Assembly: GCF_010389155.1 (NCBI RefSeq)
Contig: NC_057768.1
Location: 43,131,633-43,195,632, forward strand
Reading direction: 5' to 3'
Length of the DNA stretch: 64,000 nucleotides
Origin: Erigeron canadensis
Taxonomy: Eukaryota > Streptophyta > Magnoliopsida > Asterales > Asteraceae
Of the stretch, positions 16,896-40,838 are shown one piece after another. The notes beneath the pieces are model-generated. The model did not search any database. It was given only the letters and a program-made list of their open reading frames with translations, and was not told where the DNA came from. Made by a program: the position numbers and the translations under genes. Position 1 is the first letter of the stretch. Every line of letters begins with the position of its first letter.

Positions 16896-19800
16896 TTAAT
16901 CATCGAAAGTTGTCTTCTTTCCTGCAAACAAATCAAAGAAGATAAACCACCATTGATCAGTAAATGAACAACTTGGGAAGAAAAAAAAAAGCCAACTAAA
17001 TAAGAAAAACCATCATACCTGTACCAGGGGTTGCCATGCTTGGTCTGCTAGGCCCACGGCCTCTTCCACCATCTCTGCCACCAAACCTACCTCTTCCGCC
17101 ACTCCTGCCACCACCATCTCTGCCACCAAACCTGCCTCTTCCGCCACTCCTACCTCCATCTCTGTCACCAAATCTACCTCTACCACCGCTCCGACCACCA
17201 CCACGGTTAGATCCTGCACTATCGCCTCTTGGTTTAGCTTCCTCAACAGTAATCGTGCCTCCTCCAACATCAGTTCCAGAGAGTTCAAGGGCTTTATTAA
17301 AGGCAGCCTTGTCAGCAAAATCTAAGAAGGCAACCCTGAAGAAATTTTATCATGAAAAAAGTTAGACAGCATGTATTAGAAGGTTTAGGAACCCAATTAT
17401 CTGTAGTACAAAACCCCTACCCTTTAGGAGCCCCAGACTCGTAATCCTTGGGAATAGACAGCCTTGAAATTTCTCCACATTGCCCAAAGTGATTCTCGAG
17501 GGTCGCCCTAAGCTGGCAACAGATAAAAGAAGTTAGACATTTTCTATGGAACACCTCCACATAAACATAATATATTACAGCATAGTCTCAGTTGGGTGAA
17601 CATACATTGTCAAAATCATCATCGGCACCAAATCCCCTTACAAACACAGATAAAGATTGACCCTGGCCACCACTCTTTTGGAAAGACCTCTCATTTCTAC
17701 AATGAAAACATGAAATATCAAATCAAAAGTTCTTTCAAATAATAATGTAGAATATGCAGACCTCAAAAAAAACATACCCGGTCCCAGGAGTAAATGCACC
17801 TCTTTCTTTTGCCAAATCAAGTCTAACCTCACGACCGAGCAGTTCTTGACCACTAAGTTTAAGAGCCTTCAAATGGACAATCATGCTAATTATATCCAAA
17901 ATTTCTCTAGGAAACCCATAAAGAGAAGTTCAAAACAAGAATTATACCTCTTGGGCAGCATCAGGGGTGGCAAATTCAACATGACCATAACCTGCAAAGC
18001 GATCATCTCTCATAGCAAAACGAACCTCAACAACTTCACCAGCCTCTTTAAAGAAATTAACTCTGCATCGTAACTAGTAGTGAGGAACTAGCAGAATCAA
18101 AAAGAAGCAAAACTCAATTAGAAGAAACACATACACATCATTTTCTTCGATAGAGAAACTTAGGTTGCCCATAAACAATGTTTTGGATCCAGTAGCAGGG
18201 GTTGCTGGAGTTTGAGGCTGCAAAATTTCACCATTCATTACTAATGCAATGAAATACCACATATAAAACAAAAATGGATATGAACATAGAGCACTAACCG
18301 CTTTCTTCGCTGATGGAGCATCAACCATTTCCACATCAGTACCCTGTAAATAGTTGCAATTAGACACCACAACCCAAAGCAAGATTAGTAAATGTACATA
18401 GATAAAAGCAGAAAACAATGCTCACATTTTTCTTTGCAGTTTTAGGTTCGTCCTCCTCGGAACTATCATCCTCATCATCATCAGATTCTTCAGAGCTATT
18501 AGCTTTCTTGGGAGCTGCCTTCTTTACAGCTGGCTTTGCAGGCTCATCATCACTTTCCTCGGACTCAGAATCACTGCTCTCTTCAACTTTAGCAGCTGGT
18601 TTAACAGCAGCTGGCTACAATATATTCACAAAAGCATTTTAGTTGGACGACTATATAAAATAATCAATCAAAAGACATCCTAGCATGACAAATACTGAGT
18701 ATCTGCAAGGCTACCTTGGCCTTTTTCTGCTGAGGCTCTTCCTCATCAGATGAGCTATCTTCATCAGAGCTTTCTTCTGATGACGATTCCTTCTGCAAAA
18801 AGCATTAATGTCAGTTCAGAACAAAAAATCTGGTGTGCTTCTATACGACAGCAACTAAACATAAAACCACGTGCATTTAAATACCTTGGCTGCAACAGCG
18901 GGTTTCTTTGCAGGAGCTGCTTTGACCTGAATACACCAAGCAAACATAATTATTCAAAAGACAAAGTTAAAAGGGGAAAGGCAACAAGATTCAACGTGCA
19001 TAGTCAAGAAAGTAATTTCAACATACATCGTCATCAGATGAATCGCTTTCTTCAGAGCTGTCGTCAGAACTCTCTGCCTTCTTTGCTGGAGCAGCTACTG
19101 ATCCATTTTTCGAGGGAGCAGGCTTTGCTGCAGGCTTGGCTTCCTCCTGTATATTTACATTGCAAAAGTTTATGAATAACTCAACATGATTAACATAACA
19201 AAAAACTAGAAAAATAACTAGATTAAAATTACACTTACTTCATCTGAACTATCGGAGTCGGATTCATCACTCGAATCATCTTTCTTTTTAGCTGGTGCAG
19301 CGGCAATTTTGGCTGCAGCCACTGGCTTCTTTGGTTCCTCCTACATAAATGCAGACATGTTTAGAACAAAGCAAACAATCTACACAAGTAGCATACTTCA
19401 AGAACCAAACTAAACCAAACTGCATACAGGAGCCACAAACTAGCTAAACACTCCAACTCACTTCATCTGAGGAATCAGTATCATCTGAAGAATCAGATTC
19501 TTCAGAACTTTCCACGCTAGGTTTCTTATTTTTGTCAGTAAAGACAACCTGTTTGCTAGCAGGTTCATCATCTGATGATTCAGTGTCATCTGAACTACTA
19601 GCAGGTTTATTTTTTGGTGTTGGAACAGACTGTTTCTTAGTAGGTTTGGGTTCCTGCAAACATGTTAAAAAGGGGTTTGCAAAAAATAACTCATTACAAC
19701 TGTGCTAACACATAGAAACAAAAAACAAAACTTCAATGTGACAGAAACTTACTTCATCAGAAGAAGAGTCAGAGTCATCACTGCTGGAATCTTTCACTGG

Positions 19801-21103
19801 TTTCTTAGCTGGGGCTGGTTTCTTGGCCACAACCTGTAATTTCAAAATGTTAAAAATCACTAGATATCGTTTTTAAAAAAATGTCTAAAGCATGTTTGAT
19901 CAAATTTGGCCCATGCTTTTTCAATTAGGGCTTCTGAATGAAAATGTCATGTGAATGTAAAAACTATACATACAATATATATATACCTTCTGTTCCTCCT
20001 CAGATTCAGAACTGCTGTCATCCTCGGAACTGCTTTCCTGTTTCTTAACAATCTTCTTCTGTGTCTTTGTCTCAACCTTCTTTTTCTCGACAGCCTGAGC
20101 AACACCACCATTGACTACCTTCTGCTTCTTGCTACTCACTACTTCCTTCTCAATAATCTCCTCCGCATCTCTCTTGCCTATACATATATTAAACAAGCAT
20201 TCAATAAATTTCAAAAAGCACAAAATACTAAAAAAACTATACTTGCGTATTCAACAGTCAAATACTTCCACAAAATATCAAAACCAACTAAAAACACTTC
20301 AATATCAACCTCTTAACTCAAATAGATACATAATTCAAAACGTAAAATTCAACAAACTAAATAAACAAACAAGTAACATGCATACATACACACAAAAAAG
20401 CCAAAAACTGTATAAAATCCAATAACTGTATAGAAAGATTAATTTTGTAGTTACTTGCTGAAATATGTTAAGTAAAAAAAACAAGTACTGGAAGCCTAAC
20501 AAAATCATGAAAACAAATAGACATGCTACAAAACAAATCCAATTATATACATACCGATGTATCAAGAGCATACTAATATATAAACAAAAAAAATTACACT
20601 TACACACATTCATAACAAACATCAATAGCATACCCAATATAAATGTTGTCTATTTCATTGAAAAAATGTATTACTAACTAATAAAACTAAAAAAAACATG
20701 AAAAATACTATAAACTATGATAAAAACACATTAAAAATAAATACATACATACATATATACGCACAACAATCATCAATAACATACTTTCAGAAAAAGTAAA
20801 CAATAAAAATCATGCCTTTTAGCTTTCTTTCAACATAATACAACACAAATTCAAAAAACTTTCATTCTGTCTATTAAAAAAAAGGCCATAAATAAAATTA
20901 ACATATAAGAAGACAAAAAAAAAGATAAAAAGATTCTACCTTTTTTCCCTGATTTGATCGGCTTAGCCTCAACAACATCAGCCTGAACCAAAACACAAAA
21001 CATATATAAACATCTATACATATATAGATATAGATGAAAAAGGAATGAAAATTTGTGAGAGCAATAGTACCTTGGAAGCAGACTTCTTAACTTTAGTACC
21101 CAT
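16896..21103 (-). CDS. NUCL: Nucleolin (plant NUC-L type), two RRMs and GAR tail
   Basis: Nucleolin is a nucleolar protein acting in rDNA transcription and pre-rRNA processing. Eighteen minus-strand exons join in phase to 642 aa: 21103-21071, 20982-20940, 20177-19987, 19833-19753, 19653-19462, 19340-19239, 19146-19027, 18926-18885, 18792-18715, 18614-18426, 18343-18299, 18217-18135, 18062-17948, 17866-17778, 17696-17606, 17512-17421, 17335-17019 and 16921-16896. Exons 3-10 encode alternating Lys/Ala/Pro-rich and Ser/Asp/Glu-rich blocks. RRM1 has TLFMGNLSF (RNP2) and YGHVEF (RNP1). RRM2 has SVFVRGFG and GVAFLDFA. Exon 17 ends in a Gly/Arg-rich domain with tandem GGRGRFG-type repeats, and the protein ends GKKTTFDD. 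Intron 2 is long, about 760 bp. Confidence 0.95.
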
Positions 21104-21490
21104 AATAATAAGAGATGTAAAAAAAAATTAGGGTTTATGGAATAAAGGAGGCTGGGAATTAGGTGTAGCTGCGGTGGGGGAAGAGAGCAACTACAAAAAC
21201 CCTTATATTGAAATAAAAATTAGGGTTTTAGAAAAGGGGTGAGGGTGGCAGAATGGTAAGATAGTGTCTATATATAATGAAAAATACATGTGAGGTTAGA
21301 GATATTTTTAGTTTGTTTAACGCCGTTAGTTTTAGGTTTTTCCTTGTTTGACTGAGGTCTTTTCCGTTAGTTATTAGACAGAGAAAAAAATGTATGCTAT
21401 CGAATTATGTTTGATACTTTGATTGTTTGTTAAATAAAAGTAACCGTATGATAAGTATTTTTCTTTTCTTTACGGCCGTAAACATCTATA
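21104..21490 (-). other. Nucleolin 5' flank
   Basis: This is the upstream region of the nucleolin gene. AGGGTTT-type motifs occur at about 21130 and 21226 (reverse sense AAACCCT), a telo-box-like element common before plant ribosome-biogenesis genes. That link is inferred from the family. Confidence 0.45.
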
Positions 21491-21736
21491 TCTATACTAC
21501 TATATAAAAATTATAAGTTTACAATAAGTTTACAAAAATGGGACATACGAATTGACCAAAATACCTTTAATGAATTAAATCACCATCAACTCTTAATATT
21601 AAATTACATATTAGTCCATTATATTATAAAAAAAATTTACTAACCCATTTAAATCAGATACTTTTACCTACACCAATAGATGTCGCCACCACCGTCATCG
21701 TCGACTCGCCGCCGCATTGCGCGGGTATCATGCTCG
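21491..21736 (+). mobile_element. Small non-autonomous Helitron-like element
   Basis: It begins TCTATACTACTATATAAA, a 5' end typical of plant Helitrons. It finishes with a GC hairpin region (CCGCATTGCGCGGG) and ATCATGCTCGT. The same end (CGCATTGCGCGGGTA-C/T-CATGCTCGTA) recurs at 52575-52598. The last four bases are CTCG rather than the usual CTRR, so the boundary is tentative. Confidence 0.45.
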
Positions 21737-24190
21737 TAAAAGAAAAGAAAAAGTATGATATCGAGTTATGTTTGTTAAAAATAAAAGTAAATGTATGATA
21801 AGTATTTTTTTAACGAAAACTTTAGGATATACTAAATACATATGTATAATACACAGGCTTACGATCTGTTAATATTATTATGATTTAAAATTTAACTTAT
21901 CATTTTTAATATTAAAAATTGATCTTTATATTAAAACTTTGAGTTGATATTGAAATATATATATTTTTTAAATTCATAGAAACTGTTTACGGTGATATGT
22001 TTAACGATATTTGAATATTACAAAATTATAATATGTCCATCGAAGTTTTATATTGTGACATATCTACCAATATATATATAACAAGGTCCTAAATTCTTTT
22101 ATGGATAAATAAGGACTGTTAGATGAGTTCCAACTTTTGATTACAACCCTTATATCTAAATAATAATACCATTACCAAATTTAATATCAAGTAAACACAA
22201 CATTAGTCCATATAATTTAAATAATTTACACTTTTTTGTTTTCCATCACTAATTTACACTTTCCACCATTAATATTCAATCACTAATATTAAGAAAACAT
22301 AATATTAGTCCTTGTATTTTAAATAATTAGATATTGTATATTTAATAAAGTATATATATACGTAGGAAGTCACAGATCGATCGATCAGTGTAATGTGTAA
22401 ACATAATAAACTAATATATATATATGGGGGACAACCACATACTCACTTTTCCATATATATATATATATATATATATTCATGCATTTATGAGTTCATATTG
22501 TAACTGTACTATTAAGTTATCAAATTGTTTACAATTATATTATACACATTAAAGTCTTTTAGATTATCTGTTTATTATTTAACCAATATAGATAACTATT
22601 AATATATTAATTAAAGGAAAAACATGTCATTCACTATATATATTAAATTCTAGATTAAACCCTTTAACCCCGTGTACCGAATTGGTACCTACGAAACCTC
22701 AATGTTGAGTTTTTTTGCATCGATGATTAACTATAATTATCAGTCTTATCCATGGTAAGAATTAAATATGCGTCCCTCAAGTTAACAGACTCTCAATGAT
22801 GTCATGGTGGACAACCCACCTAAATGAGTTGGTTTGAAATTAAATCATTATAGTAAATAAAGTGTTTTGTTTATATTTACTTTTATATCGTCATTATACA
22901 AATATATAACAACCATATTATAAAAACCAACTACACTAAAGAGCAATTTTGAATATTACTATCTTCACCAGTATTAGATGTATTTAACATTACATTGTCA
23001 TTATACAAAAATTTATATATCTTACTAGCCATATTTGATGCAAATAAAACTTTAAATAACAATACAATTGTATTTTAACATTTTATCTATAATTAATAAT
23101 TATGTTATTCTTAAAACTTATTATGTTTATCTCGCGTATTTATATTGTCTCGCGTAATATGCGGGAAAATATAATTTAACTTTTATATATACAAAAATAC
23201 GATTTTCTTAAATAATTATTAATCAATTGAAATATTTTATTTCAGTTAATCAACATTTGCTTATGTTGTTGATCCTATCAAATTGAAAAACTTATTACTT
23301 GACACTTTTTAATAAGTTATTTATTATATGTTTTTCTTAATAAATTTAAATGTTGAATCTCTTATAAGATTATATTGAACTTTCAAATCTTGATTATTGT
23401 ATTATAATTTGCTTTTACATAAGTGATGTTAATTAAAGTACATATTAAAAGTTTAAGATGTTAATTTCCTAAATATTTTACTTTTTTAAATTTCTTACAT
23501 AAACCCAATATTTGTTTCAAATGTTATTAATATATAAGTACATAATCCAAAACTTTTAATATATTAATGTAAAATTAATTTTAAAAATTCAAAGGTTAAC
23601 TATAAACACAAAAAGTAAACTTTCAAAAGGTGAGCAATTGACAAGATCTTAAACCTTTGGGAAATCTATCAGGGTATAAATTACATTTTCAAAATTTGTA
23701 GGAGTGGATAATTAAGAGGGTTTTCGATATTACTGGGTTTCATTCCAAACATACGTAGTTTAAATGCTAACTACTTTTGTTTTGTTAAATTTTATTTATA
23801 TGTGTATTTATATAAACATTAAACTACGTGAAAATTATAAAAAATGACTAATATAGTTACACTAATTAAAGAGAAGTCAAATTCATATAGAGCTCTTATT
23901 TATATTCCGCTAAACAAATCTATTTATATTGAATTTCAAACTATCATTTGATACAATAATTTGAAAGTGTTACTAATTGTTTATACAAACATACATTAAC
24001 TTTGATCGTAAATGCGATAGTCTTCAATGAAAATTTGCTTATATGCATATTAACTCATTACTGCACGATACTAATTAATTTACATCTTTGGCATCATGAT
24101 ACTAATTAATCTATTTTCAACATCTTTTTTTTGTAGTTGTCAATGTATGATATTGTGAAACGTTAACTTGTCACTAATTAAATACGTTAT
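21737..24190. other. Gene-free AT-rich intergenic DNA
   Basis: I see no gene. The region has many (AT)n tracts (for example 22420-22480) and decayed repeat sequence. One motif at 23131-23168 (CTCGCG ... CTCGCGTAATATGCGGG) resembles the Helitron end at 24191-24219 but lacks the terminal CTAG. Confidence 0.6.
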
Positions 24191-24219
24191 CTCGCGTATT
24201 ACGCGGGACAATAATCTAG
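24191..24219 (+). mobile_element. Helitron 3' terminus
   Basis: A hairpin CGCGTA-T-TACGCG is followed by GGGACAATAAT and CTAG, with a T directly after. This is the canonical arrangement of a Helitron 3' end inserted at A/T. The 5' end was not located, so only the terminus is annotated. Confidence 0.6.
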
Positions 24220-24384
24220 TTTATTGATATTTAAACATTGAAATAACCATATTTTTATATGAAACATATCTTAAATATTTTAATTTAAATATGGCAATGT
24301 TTTCTATAAATATCAAATTTTTACATGTCTTACTTTTTTAATATGTGTCATGATTATAAAAAAAAAAAAACTTCAAAAGGATAA

Positions 24385-24700
24385 TTATACAATTATTTTT
24401 AAAATCTAAAATACATTTACATTAAATGTTATTTAGTTTTAGTTAATAAATTTTGTATTTATTTGATATAACATATTATTAGGATGTGTATTAGTTATTA
24501 TTTTTTCGAATATATATATTTATTATATTGGAATTGTTGTTTAAAAATGTGTAAATTTGTGATGAAAAACCGAAAAGTGTAAATTAGAATCAAAATTGAA
24601 AAAAATAAATAGTCAACTTGAGAAAATTGAAAGTTGTGATTGGTCAATATATAAGTTATTAGAGCAATTATGTTTATATATATATATAAGAAAATGATTA
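24385..24700. repeat. Dispersed repeat, copy 1
   Basis: This segment resembles 45330-45680 in the same order: an AATTATACAATTA-like start, ATACATTTACATTA, AACATATT, repeated TATTAGTTA blocks, AAGTGTAAATT twice, GTCAAAATTGAAAA-like, and TTGGTC ... ATAAGTTATTAGA. The second copy adjoins a Helitron helicase relic, so this is probably internal Helitron sequence. Confidence 0.6.
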
Positions 24701-25864
24701 GTGTGACTAAAAATATGCCTAAAAAATAGATCAACCCATGTGGCAAGATCAAAGGTAGTACTGATGAAAGATAATTAGTGATCGTGTTGTCACGTTGCTT
24801 ATGAAATCAGTTAGTAGATAGATCTAGTTAGTAATTCCGAATAATTAATCGAAAAGAGAGTTTTTTATTTTAAAATAATAATATTAAGAGTCGTCTACCT
24901 CGAATCCACTCGACAACAGTTTTGGTCGCACCTGGTGAGATTTGGATATTGGTCCTATCATTTTGTTATTAAAGCCATGAAACAATAACATAATTTTCTC
25001 TCCGTAAATGGTTGCACCATCTATTTTTGTATCAACGTAGGTATCCAACAAATTTTCAAATTATGTATGCAAACGGTACTTAGGTGACATGTTGACCCTC
25101 ACCCCGACAAAATACGTCTTAGACTCTTATTTGACAAATTTTCAACAACCACTCATTTTTTAACAACTTTATCTCTAATTTTTGTGTCTAACACTTATTT
25201 TATAACAAACATTAAACTCTTTAGATCGCATAAAATATATTATCATCTTAATCATATGTTAGTAATCTATATATACTTTAGATCACATAAAATATATCAT
25301 CATCTTATTCATGATTGACCTTTTTAATTGATGTTTGGAAACACATGTATTTGTTGATTCGAATAACTTCCAACCTATTTAACATCAATATAGATAGTTA
25401 ACTGAGGTTATTAATTACCAAAAAGTGGATTATTGAGTTCGACTTTCTCATACATACAAGGGTTGGAGGTACCATTTGTATAACAGGTTCAATTGACACC
25501 CCTAATTTGTTTAATACCAATAGTTAACAATTGTGTCATATGATTAGAATAACTCTTCTCACTATTAGAACTTAACACACTAGTTTTCGCATAATGTTTA
25601 TAATTGCTTTTATATATGGGTTTTAATCTTTTGCTTTTAGTACCCTTTGATGTTGTAGTCAAAGTGTAATTGACGGAGTTTTAGAAAATAAACGAATGTA
25701 GCAAATTTCGATATGGATGACATAGGTGGACTTCTTGTAGCACTTCATACAATCAAATATTTAGAAACTAAATTTCGATTTTGAAGCCAACAAGTCGATG
25801 ATTTGGAGGAAGATATTGTTGTACATTAAAAACATAATTTGTTTCCTATTCATATATAAAATAA
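24701..25864. other. Gene-free intergenic DNA
   Basis: Nothing recognisable beyond AT-rich sequence and short degenerate reading frames. Confidence 0.55.
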
Positions 25865-26157
25865 AGGGATTAGTTTACTCGAATGTAAGAAACTTTTAAC
25901 GAATGTCTATAGTAGGAAATAATTAAAGTTGTGTGTATTATATGTAAACAACTTTGAAATAATGTTTATTGTATGTAAGAATTTCGTTTCAACCAATTAA
26001 AATCTGACAAGTGCCACCTGTATATGGTTGCCACATATGTTTTCTTACATATAATAAACATTTTTTCAAGTTGCTTACATACAATACACATAACTTTAGT
26101 TTTTTCCTACTATAGACATTCGGTCAAAGATAGTTACATTCCTGGAAATTAATCCCT
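25865..26157. mobile_element. MITE with long terminal inverted repeats
   Basis: The ends AGGGATTA and TAATCCCT are inverted. The inverted similarity continues for about 110 bp into each side (shared GAATGTCTATAGTAGGAAA, AAAGTT-TGTGTATT and ATGTTTATT-TATGTAAGAA). The central loop is near CCACCTGTATATGGTTGCC. AAAATAA flanks both sides, consistent with a 7-8 bp target duplication. Confidence 0.85.
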
Positions 26158-27470
26158 AAAATAAATAGAACGAAAAATCAACTTAAAACATATACATAAT
26201 ATATGTATAAAATTTCATTAAAAAAATGTATTTCATCATTTTATGTGTACAAGTCAATTGGTTAAAAGGTGATATATGACTATATGAGTGATATTGACAC
26301 ATGTTACAGTGTGTTACCTACACTGCCGACTTAATAGTAGTTAAGGGGTAAGCGACTGCTTTGGATCTCCATTTTCTTGGGCCTCTATATTTTATTGAAT
26401 GAGCTTAATATTATGGATATTTGGGCTAGTTTTATTATAAGAAAAAGGAAAATTGTACAGCAAACATAGACCAACGATGTCATTGCCTTTTCACATTATT
26501 TAGGTATCTTTGTTTTTTCTTTTGCTTTCTTTGTATGGTAACGAACTAAACCTTCAAAATAAATCTCGTTTAAGGCCTCAAAAGATCTTGAGCCGACACT
26601 GATTCGTCATAATAAAGTAAAGCTATTTAGGTAAATTAATACACAAAAAGCTTGGAGCTTTTATGAAATGCTACGTCTATCATTGTTTACGTACAAAATT
26701 TTTCATCACGCTTAAAAAACTTGAAGCATTTTTTTTTTTACCAAACAAGGTTTTTTTTGTTAAATATAAGTTTTTTTTCTTAAAAGGTAAAACTTGAAAC
26801 TCATAAAAACTCACCCTATCATACAAATGCATGAAGAGAAAAGAAAGCTTATACCGAATGATAAAAAAAAAAGTCAAATAACCTAACCAATATGATATTG
26901 AACAATAGAAAAATCATATCATATAGTTTAACAGATGTAAGACTCCTTTTTTATGTACGGAGTAAAACATTTCGAAATTCTAACATAGAACGATAGAAAT
27001 CTAATAAAAAAAGTTCTCAAGATTCATAAACCATCTTTTCAAAGATTATGCACAAACATTTTTCAAAGGTTTCACACTCTTTAGTCTATCTAAAACACTC
27101 CGTGCCATTGGCAGTTTGGCACTAGTCTAGAACCAACCAACCAACCCACCCGCCACCAAAACAAAACTTGCGCCACAACCCAACCCAACACAACAACACA
27201 AACCTCTATCTTCTTCCATACCTTTTAACTTAGGTTAAACACATACACACATCAATTCAAGAAAACACAACACAAATCAGTTTCATCCTTTATTTATTTT
27301 TATCTTTTGTTTTTTCCGATAGTGAAGGGCAGATCCCTTTACACCCCCTTAATAACCACCCCACCTTTCCCTCATTCTCTTTCAATACTTTCATACCTCA
27401 CTTCACATAATAAATAATAATAAAGTTTTATACTTTTTGTTCTGATGCATAGATACATGAATTAAAGGTT
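26158..27470. other. Intergenic DNA and upstream region of the AAA ATPase gene
   Basis: The first part holds repeat-like sequence. About 100 bp near 26607-26710 matches 63797-63900. From about 27100 the sequence turns C/T rich (CCAACCAACCAACCCACC and similar), as expected for a promoter and 5' UTR. No gene is seen. Confidence 0.55.
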
Positions 27471-28492
27471 TGTTTTCTTTTACATATGTATATGTTATAT
27501 GCTATATTTAATATTTTTATTTATTATGGGATGTTAATGTTAATGCCCATGTCAGCTAATGCGATTTCTTTCAAGAAATATAGTTTTTGATTTTTAGGAC
27601 CTTTTGAAATTTGAACATTGTAATTTATATGCAAAATTGATATGGGTGTTTAAGAGTTCTTTGCCTTGACATTGTAATATGCAATAAAAATCATTTCTTG
27701 ATAGGATTTGAAGCTAAGAAATGAACTCACGTGATGTTTTATTGTGTTTGGGATTATTCGGTGTCTTTTTTTGTATAATCTTTTCAAAGTTAGAAGTTTG
27801 TTACTCATTGGTTTTATTTATGTGTTATAAATAATATCCTTAATGTATATATCCTCACTGTAAGCTGACGAAAAGACCCCATCTTTGATTTTTGTTTTAG
27901 GGCTCATAAAAGTTTCCCTGTAGACAAACTAAGCCACTACTAGGATAATGTTTTATTTATTAATTGAGTTTTAGTGTTTAATATCTGAATGGCTTACTGG
28001 TGTAGTACTAGAGCTAAGGGGTTTTGGATGTGGATTTTGAAAGTGACTGTGTGATATTGAATTATCGGATTATAGAGCAACTTTACCTCAACGAGCTGTA
28101 AAAATAGTGTTTGGACATGTTTATGCTACATAGTGATCAAATGTTTTGAGTGTTTGACAATATTTGAGGAACCATTAATCAATAGAGAATGCCCGTAAAA
28201 TGACAACTTTGTGTATACAATACATTTTGTTAAATGGGAAGTTGCTAAACTGAATTATGTGTTTTACTTTATCTTTAGATAGTAAGTTAATCGCAGCTGG
28301 CAATCGAGTATCCTTAACTTCTAGTTGAGAAAGATGTCGAATTTGTTAATCCATACATTATAATCAATATAATCGACAGTGAATTTTAACACTCCCATGA
28401 CGTAGTACTTTTGGAAGTTTACTTCTTGATCTTCTTTGTATGATATGCATACCCAATTAACTTTTATTTTTTGTTTTGCTGTTTTTTTTTAG
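27468..28492 (+). other. Probable 5' UTR intron of the AAA ATPase gene
   Basis: A donor (AAAG|GTTTGTTTTC) near 27468 and a T-rich acceptor (TTTTTTTTAG) near 28492 bracket a T-rich, gene-free kilobase directly before the first coding exon. This is inferred from splice consensus only. Confidence 0.4.
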
Positions 28493-28582
28493 AAACAATT
28501 TCAGAAAGTAGTCTGGGTTAGTAAGTGTATTGCTGGGAACCGTTCCCATCTTTTTAATTTATACAAAGTGTGCGAGACTCTA

Positions 28583-40042
<11,460 letters not shown>

Positions 40043-40838
40043 TTCTACCATCAGTCGCAGTTTTGTTCGTCACTTCTATAGATAGAAGATAATTAGCTAG
40101 TAACCTTAGCAGCTGAAATCTTTGTACTTGTTATTAATGGGAGAGTTGTCCCTGGTCACGATGTAATGTATTACGACCTGTACAAGATTATAGATAGTGG
40201 CTGATACAAACGTTCCTAGATTTTTTGTCCCATTTATATCTCATAAGAGTTTACCTTGACTAGACATGGGTATACAGTTTAAGTAGCATTTTTAGTACTG
40301 TAATAGCTTTTATTTATCTGAAAGGGCCTTTAAACCAGGCGATTATCGACGTGACAAACAAACGGTTGCAGGTTCTAACAAGTTTTAAGGGATTCAACGA
40401 AAACACAAATTTAATAATACCATTTCAAACTGGGTGGTGGTTTATTAAGTCATTATATATGTAAAAGATATTGTTCCATCATGATATCCACCTACCCTTG
40501 GCCCTTCCTTCTCCTAATTTTTATATTTTACTATCACAAAGTCAATATATATGTAAAAAGAAAAGTACCGTATCATCAAATTCATCATGTCACCATCCCA
40601 CTATTTCATTTTTTTTTTCCAAACTAGTTACTTTTGCCTTCAACAAGTCATTGTGTATTAAGAGGAACAAAAAGGATTGAAGCTCAACTTATGTAAGGTA
40701 AAGTAAATAATGATTAGAAACTGAGTGCATGATTACTTAGAAATATCATGTTATTTAGAACTAATGAGAATCAGATGCGGGCAGTATGCAGCTATGGCTA
40801 GCTTTTGGTATAATATAGCTGCAAAGTGATTTTAAGCC
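40043..40838. other. Intergenic region between the convergent AAA ATPase and DUF6817-like genes
   Basis: It holds the 3' UTRs of two convergent genes and otherwise nothing recognisable. The short open frame at 40471-40680 has no domain. Confidence 0.6.

Noticed and set aside
17013..17365. Long frames on both strands rich in Pro/Leu or Val/Ala/Glu
   Set aside because: Alternative-frame shadows of the Gly/Arg-rich nucleolin exon 17.
18418..18642. Plus-strand frame rich in Ser
   Set aside because: Antisense of the acidic nucleolin exon 10.
24498..24752. 84-codon hydrophobic minus-strand frame
   Set aside because: Lies in the dispersed AT-rich repeat; hydrophobicity comes from T-rich codons.
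26341..26600. Possible transposase pseudogene (GGGCCTC-type text between genes)
   Set aside because: Reads like decayed element sequence but gives no protein motif in any frame.
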